A model generated the notes under the pieces. The model had not been told where the DNA came from. It was given only the letters and a program-made list of their open reading frames with translations, and made no database searches. 64,000 nucleotides of DNA from contig NZ_WBOF01000001.1 of the NCBI RefSeq assembly GCF_009569385.1, positions 2,614,001 to 2,678,000 on the forward strand, given 5' to 3'. Every line of letters starts with the position of its first letter. Positions within the stretch are counted from its first letter, which is position 1. A program made the translations under genes and the position numbers. Positions 32,400 through 41,193 of this stretch are shown here, one piece after another. Source of the stretch: Streptomyces kaniharaensis. GTDB taxonomy: Bacteria; Actinomycetota; Actinomycetes; Streptomycetales; Streptomycetaceae.

Positions 32400-34727
32400 T
32401 CAGTTCTTCCAGCGCGGCTTGCGGTCGTCACGGTTGAAGCCACCGCGCTCGCGGTCGAAGCCACCGGAGCGGGCGCCGCGGTCGTCACGGTCACGGTTGA
32501 AGCCACCGGAGGCCTGCGGGCGGCCGCCGGAGCGGTGGTCGTCGCGGCGCGAGAACGGACGGCTGTTGCTGCCGCGCTCGTCGCGGTCCCGGCCGAAGGA
32601 CGGGCGGTCGCCGAAGGAGCGGGCCGGACGGTCACCGAAGGAGCGGCCGCCGCGGTCGTCACGGTCACGGTTGAAGCCGCCGCGGTCACGGTCGAAGCCA
32701 CCGGAGCGGGCGCCACGGTCGTCACGGTTGAAGCCACCGCGCTCGCGGTCGAAGCCGCCGGAGCGGGCGCCGCGGTCGTCACGGTCACGGTTGAAACCGC
32801 CCGAACGGCCGCCGCGGTCGTCACGGTCACGGTTGAAGCCACCGCGGTCACGGTCGAAGCCGCCGGAGCGGGCGCCGCGGTCGTCACGGTCACGGTTGAA
32901 ACCGCCCGAACGGCCGCCGCGGTCGTCACGGTCACGGTTGAAGCCGCCGCGGTCACGGTCGAAGCCGCCGGAGCGGGCGCCGCGATCGTCACGGTCACGG
33001 TTGAAACCGCCACGGTCACGGTTGAACCCACGGTCGTCCCGGTCACGGTCACGGTCCCGGTCGCGGCCGAACGCCGGACGCTCGGTGCGCGCCTCGCGGT
33101 ACGACGGAGTGCGCTCCTCGCCCGCCGGGGCGGCCTGGGCCGGCACCGACACCGGCGCCGCGGGAGCCTCGGCCGCCGCCTCCGCGGTGGCCTCGCCGGC
33201 CTCCGCGGCCGGGGCCTCGTCCTCGATGCCCAGCGCGGCCCGCTCGCGCGCCGCACGGGCGGCCAGACGGTCGGCCTCCTCGCGCAGCTCGGCGGCGCGG
33301 CGCTGCGCGCGCTCCAGCTGGCGGGTCATGTCGGCGAGCTCGCGCTCGGCCGCACCGGCGATGTTCGCGGCGCTCTCGGCCTGCACCTCGGTGAGCGAGC
33401 GGGCGCCGGTGATCCGGGCGACCTCGGCGTCGAAGGCGTGGTCCAGGATGTGGCGGCTGGCGTCGACGCCCGCGTCCTCCATCAGCCGGAACACGCTGCG
33501 GCGCTGGTGCGGCAGCACCAGGGTGACGACGGTGCCGGAGCGGCCGGCGCGCGCGGTGCGGCCGGAGCGGTGCAGGTAGTCCTTGTGGTCGCCGGCCGGG
33601 TCCACGTTGAGGACCAGGTCGATGCCGTCGACGTGGATGCCGCGGGCGGCCACGTCGGTGGCGACGACGACGTTGACGTAACCGTCCTTGAAGTCGCCGA
33701 GGACGCGGGTGCGGGCGCCCTGGGTCATGCCGCCGTGCAGCGCGTCGGCCTTCACGCCGGCCTCGATGAGCTGCTCGGCGACGCGGTCGGCGCCCATCTG
33801 GGTGCGGACGAAGATGATCGTGCGGCCCTTGCGGGCGGCGATCGCGTTGGTGATCGGCGCCTTGTCCTTGGGCTTCACCACGAGGATGTGGTGGGTCATG
33901 GTGGTGACGGCGCCGGCCGACGGGTCGACCTCGTGGGTGACCGGGTTGTTCAGGTAGCGCTTCACCAGGGTGTCGATCTCGTTCTCCAGGGTGGCGGAGA
34001 ACAGCAGGCGCTGGCCGCCGGCCGGCACCTGGTCGAGGATCTCGGTGACCTCGGGCAGGAAGCCCATGTCGGCCATCTGGTCGGCCTCGTCGAGGACGGC
34101 CACCTGGACGTCCTCGAGGACGGCCGAACCGCGGTTGATCAGGTCGCGCAGACGGCCCGGGGTGGCGACCAGGACGTCGACGCCGCGCTCCAGCGCGTAG
34201 ATCTGGTTCGACATCGAGGTGCCGCCGCAGACGACCTTGAGGCGCAGGCCGAGCACCGAGCCGAACGGCTCCAGGGCGTCGGCGACCTGCATGGCCAGCT
34301 CGCGGGTCGGGACCAGGATCAGACCGCGCGGGTGCTTGGCGCGGGTGCGCTCGCCGCCGGCGAGGCGGGTCAGCAGCGGCAGACCGAAGCTGAGGGTCTT
34401 GCCGGAGCCGGTACGGCCGCGGCCGAGCACGTCCTTGCCGGCCAGGGCGTCCGGGATGGTCGCGGCCTGGATCGGGAAGGGGGTGGTGACGCCGCGCTTG
34501 GCGAGGGCGCGGACGACCTCGTCCGGCAGGCCCAGGTCGCCGAAGGTGATGGTGGGCTCGGCGGCTTCCTCGGCCTCGGCGGAATCCTCGGCCTCGACGG
34601 CGTCCGTCTCGACGGCGTCGGTCTCGACGAGCTCGGCGGTCGGCTCGGTGTCGGTGGTGGTGTCGGCGGCATCGGCGGCGGACTCGCTTGCGGGCATGGC
34701 GAAGCGGGCGTCGTCAACGAGAGACAT
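32400..34727 (-). CDS. DEAD-box ATP-dependent RNA helicase with long RG/RD-repeat tail
   Basis: 775 residues. An acidic N-terminus, Q-motif region (ITFGDLGLPDEVVRALAKRG), motif I GRTGSGKT, DEAD in VLDEADQM, SAT, and motif VI HRSGRTARAGR form the helicase core (about 48-420). A charged coiled linker follows, then about 210 residues of GGFNRDRDDRG / SGGFDRDR repeats. Such RGG-like tails bind RNA non-specifically and can drive condensate formation. Probable role in cold-stress RNA handling or ribosome assembly. Confidence 0.95.
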   Translation of the reverse strand: MSLVDDARFAMPASESAADAADTTTDTEPTAELVETDAVETDAVEAEDSAEAEEAAEPTITFGDLGLPDEVVRALAKRGVTTPFPIQAATIPDALAGKDVLGRGRTGSGKTLSFGLPLLTRLAGGERTRAKHPRGLILVPTRELAMQVADALEPFGSVLGLRLKVVCGGTSMSNQIYALERGVDVLVATPGRLRDLINRGSAVLEDVQVAVLDEADQMADMGFLPEVTEILDQVPAGGQRLLFSATLENEIDTLVKRYLNNPVTHEVDPSAGAVTTMTHHILVVKPKDKAPITNAIAARKGRTIIFVRTQMGADRVAEQLIEAGVKADALHGGMTQGARTRVLGDFKDGYVNVVVATDVAARGIHVDGIDLVLNVDPAGDHKDYLHRSGRTARAGRSGTVVTLVLPHQRRSVFRLMEDAGVDASRHILDHAFDAEVARITGARSLTEVQAESAANIAGAAERELADMTRQLERAQRRAAELREEADRLAARAARERAALGIEDEAPAAEAGEATAEAAAEAPAAPVSVPAQAAPAGEERTPSYREARTERPAFGRDRDRDRDRDDRGFNRDRGGFNRDRDDRGARSGGFDRDRGGFNRDRDDRGGRSGGFNRDRDDRGARSGGFDRDRGGFNRDRDDRGGRSGGFNRDRDDRGARSGGFDRERGGFNRDDRGARSGGFDRDRGGFNRDRDDRGGRSFGDRPARSFGDRPSFGRDRDERGSNSRPFSRRDDHRSGGRPQASGGFNRDRDDRGARSGGFDRERGGFNRDDRKPRWKN
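32430..33060 (-). repeat. intragenic tandem repeats encoding the helicase RG/RD tail
   Basis: Imperfect, interspersed 30-60-base units rich in GGTCACGGTC and GCCGCGGTCGTC. Frame is kept throughout. Copy number in this region could change by slippage or recombination. Confidence 0.85.
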
Positions 34728-34922
34728 TCAAAACCTTCCGGAAGTGGCACGCGCCAAAGTCCGGGGTTCTGTTTCACAACCGCCTCAATGCGGTCAGCCA
34801 CGGATCGCCGGAACGCGCCAAGGGCGCCAGATGGGAGTAGGGCGCCAGTCAAATGGATCAAACGAACGATCTACCACCATAGACGACCCTCGGGATCAGA
34901 GGCAAACGCCCTGGCCATCCCC

Positions 34923-35723
34923 CTAATGCGTACCCGTGCCCGGGCTCGGCGCCGAGGAACCGGAGCTACCGGACGAGGGCCCGGGGAGCGGTGGGACGGT
35001 CGCGACGGGCGAGGTGTGCTCGGGCTCGGGGGACGTGGACGGGTGGCTGCTCGGGCCGGCCGACGGGCTGCCCGAAGAACCGCCGCCGGAGCGGCCCTCA
35101 CCGGTACCGCTCGAGCCGCCCGTGCCGCCCGTGCCGCCGGAGCCCGCGGTGCCGCCCACCGCGCCCGACGAACCGCCGCCCGACGAGCCACCACCCGGCC
35201 GGGGCACGGGGCTGGCGCTCACGCCCCCGGCCGCGCCGCCCGCGCCGGGCTCGGGGGCCGGGGCCGCCGCGCCCGGCACCGCGATCACGCCGGCGGGCGC
35301 GCCGTTCACGCCTGGCGCCGGCTCGCCCGGTGGCGGGGCCGCGCCTCCGGCCGGCGCGTTCTCGGCCTGCAAGCCCCCCTGCCGCTCCGGGCGCCCGGAC
35401 GCACCCCCCGAGTGCCCGCCGACCGGCGAGGGTGACGGCCCCGCCGTCGCCCCCGGCTTGCCCGCCGGCCCGGCGGCCTGGCCCACCGGCGCGCCGCCGC
35501 CGTGCTTCCCCTCGGCCGCCGGGCCGACCGACATGCACCCCGTCAGCCCCAGCCCGGCCACCGCCAGGACCGCCGCCGCCCGCACCACACCCGTCCGTAG
35601 GTTCGCCACCCTCGGCTCGGCCCACCGGTCGGCCACCGCTCGCACCGGAGCCACCGCGCCGCCCCACGCCACACCCTGCGCCGAGACCGTCCCAACCGTC
35701 CGCACCGCCCGCACCGAAGCCAC
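34923..35723 (-). CDS. low-complexity Gly/Pro/Ser-rich lipoprotein
   Basis: 266 residues. Hydrophobic segment AAAVLAVAGLGLTGC with lipobox LTGC, preceded by a basic N-terminus, predicts lipid anchoring outside the membrane. The rest is unstructured Gly/Pro/Ser/Thr sequence (GGTAGSGGTGGTGGSSGTG) with no domain. GTG 35723 is chosen because AGAGGGAG precedes it by 5 nt; an upstream in-frame GTG at 35747 lacks a site. Function unknown; perhaps a wall-spanning spacer. Confidence 0.6.
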   Translation of the reverse strand: MASVRAVRTVGTVSAQGVAWGGAVAPVRAVADRWAEPRVANLRTGVVRAAAVLAVAGLGLTGCMSVGPAAEGKHGGGAPVGQAAGPAGKPGATAGPSPSPVGGHSGGASGRPERQGGLQAENAPAGGAAPPPGEPAPGVNGAPAGVIAVPGAAAPAPEPGAGGAAGGVSASPVPRPGGGSSGGGSSGAVGGTAGSGGTGGTGGSSGTGEGRSGGGSSGSPSAGPSSHPSTSPEPEHTSPVATVPPLPGPSSGSSGSSAPSPGTGTH

Positions 35724-35825
35724 CGAGCTCCCTCTCTGCCGCCCCACCCGGGCCGCCCGAAGCCGCGCGGCCGCTCTGGACGATCAACGCGTGCCCGGCC
35801 CGGCGGGACACGGGCGGGGCACGAC

Positions 35826-35858
35826 GAAGCCGCCGGGCGCAGTCCACCCGGCGGCTTC
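35826..35858 (-). terminator. hairpin terminator of the crcB operon
   Basis: Perfect 12-bp stem GAAGCCGCCGGG and complement with a 9-nt loop, 49 bases past the last crcB stop codon. Confidence 0.7.
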
Positions 35859-35906
35859 CCCGACAGTTCGAAGCCCATGGTCCGGACGTGGCCCCGCCCC
35901 CGGATC

Positions 35907-36281
35907 TCAGCCCCAGAGCGCCGACGCGAGCCCCGCCCCCGCGTACACCGCCGTCAGCCCCGCGACCAGGCTGCCGACCACGTTCGCCACCGCGTACCGA
36001 CCCGCCCCGGTCTCGACCAGCCGCAGCGTCTCGTACGAGAACGTCGAGTACGTGGTCAGCGCCCCGCAGAACCCCGTGCCGAGCAGCACCTGCACGTGCG
36101 GGGACGCGGCACCGGCCGCCACGGCACCGGTCACCAGGCCCAGCACCAGGCAGCCGAACACGTTCACGACGAAGGTCCCCCACGGGAACACCGAGTCGTG
36201 CCGGGCCTGGACCGCCCGGTCCGTCAGATACCGCAGCGGCGCACCGACCACGGCCCCCGCCACCACCAGCAGCCAGTTCAC
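35907..36281 (-). CDS. crcB: fluoride channel CrcB/Fluc, second subunit
   Basis: 124 residues, four membrane helices. Family motifs [23 protein letters not shown] and [15 protein letters not shown] (the Na-binding Gly-Thr break and the Phe box) are present. Fluc channels let fluoride leave the cell and work as antiparallel dimers; actinobacteria often encode two unlike subunits. GTG 36281 overlaps the DUF190 stop in GTGA. Confidence 0.93.
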   Translation of the reverse strand: MNWLLVVAGAVVGAPLRYLTDRAVQARHDSVFPWGTFVVNVFGCLVLGLVTGAVAAGAASPHVQVLLGTGFCGALTTYSTFSYETLRLVETGAGRYAVANVVGSLVAGLTAVYAGAGLASALWG

Positions 36282-36634
36282 TTCTGGTGCTCCCCCGCGC
36301 CCCGCCCGACGTACCGGATGACCTCGCACGGATCGAGCACCACCAGCCCCTCCGCCACCAGCTCGTCCAGCTGCGGCAGGAACCCGCGCACCCGCTCGTC
36401 CTCGTCCACGATCACCACCGCCACCGGCAGGTCCTCGCTCAGCGACAGCAGCCGGGTCGTGTGCACCAGCGACGACGCCCCGAACCCCTCGATCCCCCGG
36501 AACACGCTCGCCCCGGCCAGCCCGGCGGCGCGCGCCCGGTGCACGATCTCGCTGTACAGCGGCCGGTGGTGCCAGTGGTCGTTCTCCCCCACCAGCACGG
36601 TCAGCCGCAGCGCCGGCCCCGTCAACCTGCTCAT
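36278..36634 (-). CDS. DUF190 family protein between crcB genes
   Basis: 118 residues with the DUF190 pattern [39 protein letters not shown] and [16 protein letters not shown] small soluble PII-like fold is expected. It is often encoded beside crcB and may modulate the channel. Overlaps both neighbours by 4 bases, so all three are made together. Confidence 0.9.
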   Translation of the reverse strand: MSRLTGPALRLTVLVGENDHWHHRPLYSEIVHRARAAGLAGASVFRGIEGFGASSLVHTTRLLSLSEDLPVAVVIVDEDERVRGFLPQLDELVAEGLVVLDPCEVIRYVGRGAGEHQK

Positions 36635-37134
36635 GACCGCCTCCCGTCGGCCCGCGCCGCGCGGTGGACCAGACGGCGCGTCAACCCGGCCGCCGCCCAG
36701 ACCGCGCCGAGCGCCGCCAGCAGCGTCAGCCCCAGGTACGTCAGCCCGAGCCCGAGCCGCCCCTCCTCCACCAGGCGCCGCACGTCCACCGCGTACGTCG
36801 AGAACGTGGTGAACCCGCCCAGCACGCCCGTCCCGAAGAACGGCCGCAGCAACGGGTGCGCCGGACGGCCCTCGGTGATCGCCACCAGGAAGACCCCGAT
36901 CACGGCACAGCCGCCTACGTTGATCAGCAGCGTCGTCCACGGGAACGCCGACGGCCCGCCGGCCCACGCCAGCCCCGCCGCGTACCGGGCCACCGCCCCG
37001 ATCACCCCGCCCAGCGCGACCACGGCCACGGCCGGCCCCTGCCCGCGCAGCAGCGGCGGGCGCCGCCGCGCCGCCTCCCCGGGCCTCGGCACCGCGCGCG
37101 CCAACCCGTCCACCGTCCCGTCCGAGGTCGTCAT
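36631..37134 (-). CDS. crcB: fluoride channel CrcB/Fluc, first subunit
   Basis: 167 residues. Four helices with [23 protein letters not shown] and [15 protein letters not shown]; a 35-residue basic N-terminal extension precedes the first helix. ATG 37134 or GTG 37149 can start the protein. No fluoride riboswitch of the crcB type is recognised in the short upstream region. Confidence 0.93.
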   Translation of the reverse strand: MTTSDGTVDGLARAVPRPGEAARRRPPLLRGQGPAVAVVALGGVIGAVARYAAGLAWAGGPSAFPWTTLLINVGGCAVIGVFLVAITEGRPAHPLLRPFFGTGVLGGFTTFSTYAVDVRRLVEEGRLGLGLTYLGLTLLAALGAVWAAAGLTRRLVHRAARADGRRS

Positions 37135-37198
37135 AGGCCCATGAAACACCGGCCTCGACCACCTGGCACACCGTCACCCCAGACCCGACAATGATCCG

Positions 37199-37546
37199 GT
37201 GGAGATGACCCGGGAAGAGTTCGAGACGCTGGTCAGCGACGCCCTCGACCAGATTCCCCCGCAGCTCGCGGCCATGATGGACAACGTCGCGGTCTTCGTC
37301 GAGGACGAGCCCGACCCCGCCGACCCGGAACTCCTCGGCCTCTACGAGGGCACCCCGCTCACCGAACGCGGCGAGTGGTACGCGGGCGTCCTCCCCGACC
37401 GGATCATCATCTACCGCGGCCCCACCCTGCGGCACTGCGAGACCCGCGAGGAGGTCGTCGAGGAGGTCCGCACCACCGTCATCCACGAGGTCGCCCACCA
37501 CTTCGGCTTCGACGACCACGAGCTCGGCGAACTCGGCTGGTCCTGA
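37199..37546 (+). CDS. zincin-like metallopeptidase family protein
   Basis: 115 residues with zinc motif [14 protein letters not shown], the HExxHxxGxxD signature of the small metallopeptidase family (DUF1025 type). Preceded by [20 protein letters not shown], which is typical. GTG 37199, or ATG two codons later. Substrate unknown. Confidence 0.9.
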   Translation: MEMTREEFETLVSDALDQIPPQLAAMMDNVAVFVEDEPDPADPELLGLYEGTPLTERGEWYAGVLPDRIIIYRGPTLRHCETREEVVEEVRTTVIHEVAHHFGFDDHELGELGWS

Positions 37547-37589
37547 CCCCGCCACCGGAGGGTCCCCACCCACCCGGCCGAAACCCGTT

Positions 37590-37618
37590 TTGGCGATCGG
37601 CTCGGCATCCCATATGCT
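37590..37618 (+). promoter_or_regulatory. promoter of the tRNA-Glu gene
   Basis: TTGGCG (37590-37595), 17-bp spacer, TATGCT (37613-37618): close to the housekeeping sigma consensus and 44 bases before the tRNA. Confidence 0.65.
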
Positions 37619-37661
37619 TCTCGACGTCCCCGAACGCTGGAAACAGCGGGACAGGCCGCAA

Positions 37662-37734
37662 GCCCTCATCGTCTAGTGGCCCAGGACGCCGCCCTTTCAA
37701 GGCGGTAGCACGGGTTCGAATCCCGTTGGGGGCA
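37662..37734 (+). tRNA. tRNA-Glu (anticodon TTC)
   Basis: 73-nt cloverleaf: acceptor GCCCTCA/TGGGGGC, anticodon stem CCGCC/GGCGG around CTTTCAA, T loop TTCGAAT. First of three tRNA genes in a row. Confidence 0.95.
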
Positions 37735-37799
37735 CGCAGTAACGCAGTACCGTAGTAAAGTGCAGTGCCGCAAGACCTGGTGGCCCACCAGCCACCCAA

Positions 37800-37873
37800 G
37801 GTCCCGTGGAGCAGTTGGTTAGCTCGCCACCCTGTCAAGGTGGAGGTCGCGGGTTCAAGTCCCGTCGGGATCG
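37800..37873 (+). tRNA. tRNA-Asp (anticodon GTC), copy 1
   Basis: 74-nt cloverleaf: acceptor GGTCCCG/CGGGATC, anticodon stem CCACC/GGTGG around CTGTCAA, T loop TTCAAGT. Identical to the copy at 60236. Confidence 0.95.
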
Positions 37874-37900
37874 CTCGTCTCATCCGAGACGACGCAGTAC

Positions 37901-37977
37901 GGCCAGGTAGCTCAGTTGGTACGAGCGTCCGCCTGAAAAGCGGAAGGTCGCCGGTTCGACCCCGGCCCTGGCCACCA
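37901..37977 (+). tRNA. tRNA-Phe (anticodon GAA), CCA encoded
   Basis: Acceptor GGCCAGG/CCTGGCC, discriminator A, then encoded CCA at 37975-37977. Anticodon stem TCCGC/GCGGA around CTGAAAA. Its 3' half is duplicated at 41324, marking it as an integration site. Confidence 0.95.
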
Positions 37978-38051
37978 CGCCTGACCAGGCACGATGCCCT
38001 CGAAGCAAATCGCTTCGGGGGCATTTTCGCGTTGCTTGACGCCAACGGCCC
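37931..38051 (+). repeat. tRNA-Phe 3' end repeat, copy A (attachment-site candidate)
   Basis: 121-base segment from the tRNA-Phe anticodon stem through its terminator. Copy B (41324-41444) has the same length with 5 mismatches by eye. The tRNA-distal 80 bases (37985-38064) also match copy C at 50806-50885. Confidence 0.85.
37994..38024 (+). terminator. terminator of the tRNA-Asp/tRNA-Phe genes
   Basis: 13-bp stem ATGCCCTCGAAGC/GCTTCGGGGGCAT (one T-G pair), 5-nt loop, then TTTT. Good intrinsic terminator. Confidence 0.85.
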
Positions 38052-38117
38052 AGCGGACGGTCACACCCCGAGGGCAATAGCGCTGAATTCAAAGCCGAGC
38101 AGCGCTACTATGCATGC

Positions 38118-38345
38118 ATGGCTACCGTGCAGATCAGGAACCTGAACGACGAGGCCTACGCGATACTGCGTCGGCGCGCAGACGAGTCGGGACGATCGCT
38201 GCAGGAGTACCTCCGGCTACGACTCGAGGAGGAGGCTGCACAACCCACCGTCGAGGAGGTGTTGACCACCGCCCGCGAGAACCTGTCGAGCAGTGTCTCG
38301 ATGGCCGACATCCTCGCCGCACAGCGGGAGGGCCGGGGCGAGTGA
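38118..38345 (+). CDS. FitA/VapB-type antitoxin
   Basis: 75 residues. N-terminal ribbon-helix-helix (MATVQIRNLNDEAYAILRRR) of the FitA type, then an acidic, Ala-rich tail that binds the toxin. It overlaps the toxin start in GTGA. Antitoxin-toxin complexes usually repress their own promoter; a palindromic ATGCATGCAT stretch lies just before and over the start codon. Confidence 0.88.
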   Translation: MATVQIRNLNDEAYAILRRRADESGRSLQEYLRLRLEEEAAQPTVEEVLTTARENLSSSVSMADILAAQREGRGE

Positions 38346-38734
38346 TCGTCGTCGACAACTCGGTGCTCGTGGCCGCGCTTGTTGATCGGGGCCCTGTCGG
38401 GAAGGCCTGCGCGAGCCGGATTTCGGGAGAACGCCTCGCCGCCCCAGCGCTGATCGACATCGAGGCCACGAGTGCCGTCCGAGGACTGCTGCTGGGCCGA
38501 AAGATCGAGTTCGCCGACGCGGATCGCGCACTTCGGCTGTTGCCCTCACTGCCGATTCAGCGAGCCCAGCACACGGAGCTCCTGCCGCGGATCTGGGAAC
38601 TCCGAGGCAACTTCACTGCATATGACGCCGCGTATGTAGCCCTTGCCGAGCATCTGGGCGTACCTCTGGTCACTGGCGACGCCAAGCTGCAGCGAGGTTC
38701 CGGGGCACGGTGCGTCATCGAAGTAATCAACTGA
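38342..38734 (+). CDS. PIN-domain ribonuclease toxin (VapC-type)
   Basis: 130 residues with the PIN acidic set: first Asp in VIVVDNSVLVAAL, Glu in LIDIEATSAVR, Asp in YDAAYVALAEHL and Asp in LVTGDAKL. Cuts RNA (often tRNA) unless bound by the antitoxin. Right behind the tRNA-Phe repeat, so it may hold the inserted module in place. Confidence 0.9.
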   Translation: MIVVDNSVLVAALVDRGPVGKACASRISGERLAAPALIDIEATSAVRGLLLGRKIEFADADRALRLLPSLPIQRAQHTELLPRIWELRGNFTAYDAAYVALAEHLGVPLVTGDAKLQRGSGARCVIEVIN

Positions 38735-38744
38735 CGGACGGGCG

Positions 38745-39878
38745 TCAGCCCCGCAGGGCCCGGTCGTCGAGCCGGCGCAGCAGGCCGGGCAGGTGCTGGT
38801 ACCGGTCGCGGAGCTCGGCCAGCCGCTGCCGGAACTCAAGGCCGCGCCCGACGTAGTCACAGGCGTCACGGAGTTCGACCAGGAGGGCCACAGCGGTGTC
38901 GTAGCGGGTCGCCTGTTTACGGGCGACGTGGTTTTCGACCTCGCGCCAGATCGCTTCCTCGTCGGCAGCCAGAGCGGTCAGCTTCGTCGCGCGCGCCTCG
39001 GCTCGAACCCGCTCACCGCGCTGCCGGCGCTCGGTGGCCAGCGCGTGCGCGGCATCCAGCAATTCGGCGGCGGAGCGCTGCCCCGGCACCGTCACGACGG
39101 GCGGCTCGCCGTGCAGGCGGCGCAGAAGTCCGGCTCCCAGCTGAGGCTCATCGCCCAGTGCCAGGCGCAGCAGCAGATCGTCCTTCTCCTTCCCGGGAAG
39201 CGCGGCGATTAGCGGCGCCAGTTCCTTCTTCCCGGGCCGCTTGCGAGGTGCGGGGGCGGGCGGGCTGGCCTGGGCGGCGACCGCCAGCAGGTCGGCGTCG
39301 ACACGCAGGAAGTCCGCGAGCGCCCGCTGCGGTGCGGTGAGCCGGTCGAGCCCGGCCGGGACCGGGGGCTCGAGCGTTGCCCGATACTCATCCTCGTCGT
39401 CGTCCTGGAGTGCCCAGGCGCCGATGCCGGACAGCCATGCGAGGTACAGGGCGCGGTGATCCCCGGAGGCCAGCTCGGCACGAACCCCGGCGATGGCGCC
39501 GAGCGAGTCCTCGGCACCCTCGTCCCAGTCTCCGCTCTCGTCCTCACTGCGCAGGTCGAGGATGAGGTGGGTCCTGGTCGTCCATGCCTCGAAACACTCG
39601 TCGAAGCAGTACGGCTCCACCGCTCGCTGTGTGAGCTGCCCCTTGGGCACACGCAGGATCACCTGGTGGGTGCCCCAGTTGGTCAGGTAGAGATGAGCGT
39701 CGTAAAACTGCTCCACCATCCGCCTGGGGTCGCCTCGGAAGTTGCCCCACTGGTATTCGTTGGTGAAGCTGGTCGCGGTGATCCGGGCCCGGGTCGACAG
39801 CGATCGCAGTTCGTCCTGCTCCTCGCGGGTCAACGGGCGGTCGATCGCCAGGAACCCGTAGTACTGGTACTCGCTCAT
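38745..39878 (-). CDS. conserved protein of unknown function (377 aa)
   Basis: N-terminal YYGFLAIDRPLTREEQDELR and ITATSFTNEYQWGNFRGDPR are recognisable as a conserved actinobacterial family without assigned role; I recall it beside SWIM zinc-finger genes, but none is present here. Acidic middle, Ala/Glu/Arg-rich coiled C-terminus. No membrane segment. Divergent from the pRiA4b ORF-3-like gene. Confidence 0.7.
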   Translation of the reverse strand: MSEYQYYGFLAIDRPLTREEQDELRSLSTRARITATSFTNEYQWGNFRGDPRRMVEQFYDAHLYLTNWGTHQVILRVPKGQLTQRAVEPYCFDECFEAWTTRTHLILDLRSEDESGDWDEGAEDSLGAIAGVRAELASGDHRALYLAWLSGIGAWALQDDDEDEYRATLEPPVPAGLDRLTAPQRALADFLRVDADLLAVAAQASPPAPAPRKRPGKKELAPLIAALPGKEKDDLLLRLALGDEPQLGAGLLRRLHGEPPVVTVPGQRSAAELLDAAHALATERRQRGERVRAEARATKLTALAADEEAIWREVENHVARKQATRYDTAVALLVELRDACDYVGRGLEFRQRLAELRDRYQHLPGLLRRLDDRALRG

Positions 39879-39948
39879 CGCCGCGACCCTAGCGAGTCTG
39901 CCGATCCTCGATGATGGAATCCGTCAAACCCGAGGCAGACAGGAACCG

Positions 39949-41193
39949 ATGATGGAATCCGAGCAGCCCCGCACCGTCGAGCAGATCCGAGGTCTCGTCA
40001 GCTGGATCGGCGCAGGGCGCAAGCTCACCCAGACTGGCAAGGTCACCCTCGCCGACGCCCGGGCCCTGGTGACGCTCCTGGAGACCGGCGACACCATCGA
40101 CCCGGCCATCGGTGACAGGACCTTCAAGACCAAGTCGAGCCAGGAACTCCACCACCTGAACCTGCTGGTGGAATGGGCCAAGGCGGCCCGGCTGCTGCGG
40201 GTCGTCGGCGGCCGTCTGGTGCCGGTCAAGAAGAACGCGCGCGTGCTGGAGGACCCCGAGCGCATCCTCGACGCACTGTTCGAGGCCCTGCCGCGCATCG
40301 GCGAAGCGGTGCTCCCCTCCGGGTGGCTCGGCTCGATCTTCGCCGAGGAGTACCCGGCCGGGCTCCGGGTGCTGCTGACGAGCCTGTATGCCGCCGACGA
40401 CCTGGTTCCCGAGCAGGAGCTTCAGGCTGCGGTGTGGGACAAGGTCTCCGGGTTCTACGTCCTCGACGATCTTCCCGAGGACCGCCTCCGGCTGCTGCGC
40501 CAGAGCAATGACCGCGACGTGGACCGCGTACTCGCGACGCTCCTCGGCCTCGGCTCGGTCCAGCGTGTCGGCGGCGCCGTCGCCCTCACCTCGCGGGGCC
40601 GTCAAGCCATGGCCCGGCTGCGCGGGGAAGCACGCCCCGGCGATCCCGTCTACCAGCTCCGCATCGAACTCGCCGACGTGGAACAGCCCGCCGTCTGGCG
40701 CCGCGTTCAGGTCCCCGCCGGATTCCGCCTCGACCGACTGCACCTGGTCATCCAGGCCGCCATGGGCTGGCAGAACTGCCACTTGCACGCGTTCGACGTC
40801 AAAGGCGTCAACTACGGCCATCCCTCCTCCGAACTCGACTTCGTCGACGAGACCGCCGCCGCCCTGGACGCCCTGGTCAAGGAGGGGGAGTTCCTCGACT
40901 ACACCTACGACTTCGGTGACTCGTGGGAGCACCGCATCCTCGTCGAGCGCCAAGTGGCTGCCGGGGCGGGCCACCACTACCCGCTGTGCGTCGACGGGGC
41001 AGGAGCCTGCCCGCCCGAGGACTGCGGCGGCGCGCCTGGATACGACGACCTCAAGCAGACCCTCAGCGGCCCCTCCCATCCCGAGCGCGAGGATCTGCTG
41101 CGCTGGCTCGGCCTCGAAACAGCGGCCGACTTCGACCCGATCCGCTTTGACCTGCACCGGACGAACCAGCGGCTCCGCGCTCTCGACTGGTAA
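39949..41193 (+). CDS. pRiA4b ORF-3-like family protein with helical N-terminal domain
   Basis: 414 residues. C-terminal 180 residues match the plasmid pRiA4b ORF-3 family (YQLRIELADVEQPAVWRRVQ, CHLHAFDVKGVNYG, YDFGDSWEHRILVE). The N-terminal 220 residues are helical (TLADARALVTLLETGDTID, STRGRQAMARLR-like winged segment). Role unknown; the family is common on mobile DNA. The sequence CGATGATGGAATCC occurs twice just upstream, the second copy containing the start codon. Confidence 0.8.
   Translation: MMESEQPRTVEQIRGLVSWIGAGRKLTQTGKVTLADARALVTLLETGDTIDPAIGDRTFKTKSSQELHHLNLLVEWAKAARLLRVVGGRLVPVKKNARVLEDPERILDALFEALPRIGEAVLPSGWLGSIFAEEYPAGLRVLLTSLYAADDLVPEQELQAAVWDKVSGFYVLDDLPEDRLRLLRQSNDRDVDRVLATLLGLGSVQRVGGAVALTSRGRQAMARLRGEARPGDPVYQLRIELADVEQPAVWRRVQVPAGFRLDRLHLVIQAAMGWQNCHLHAFDVKGVNYGHPSSELDFVDETAAALDALVKEGEFLDYTYDFGDSWEHRILVERQVAAGAGHHYPLCVDGAGACPPEDCGGAPGYDDLKQTLSGPSHPEREDLLRWLGLETAADFDPIRFDLHRTNQRLRALDW

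Noticed and set aside
32430..33060. Regular repeats that might suggest a CRISPR array
   Set aside because: Units are unequal, lie inside the helicase frame and have no unique spacers or cas genes nearby.
32169..35435. 1088-aa plus-strand frame opposite the helicase and lipoprotein genes
   Set aside because: Repetitive VTVEA-type translation of the helicase tail repeats; not a protein.
37135..37198. Possible fluoride riboswitch before crcB
   Set aside because: The region before the first crcB start is short and I cannot recognise the conserved crcB riboswitch elements.
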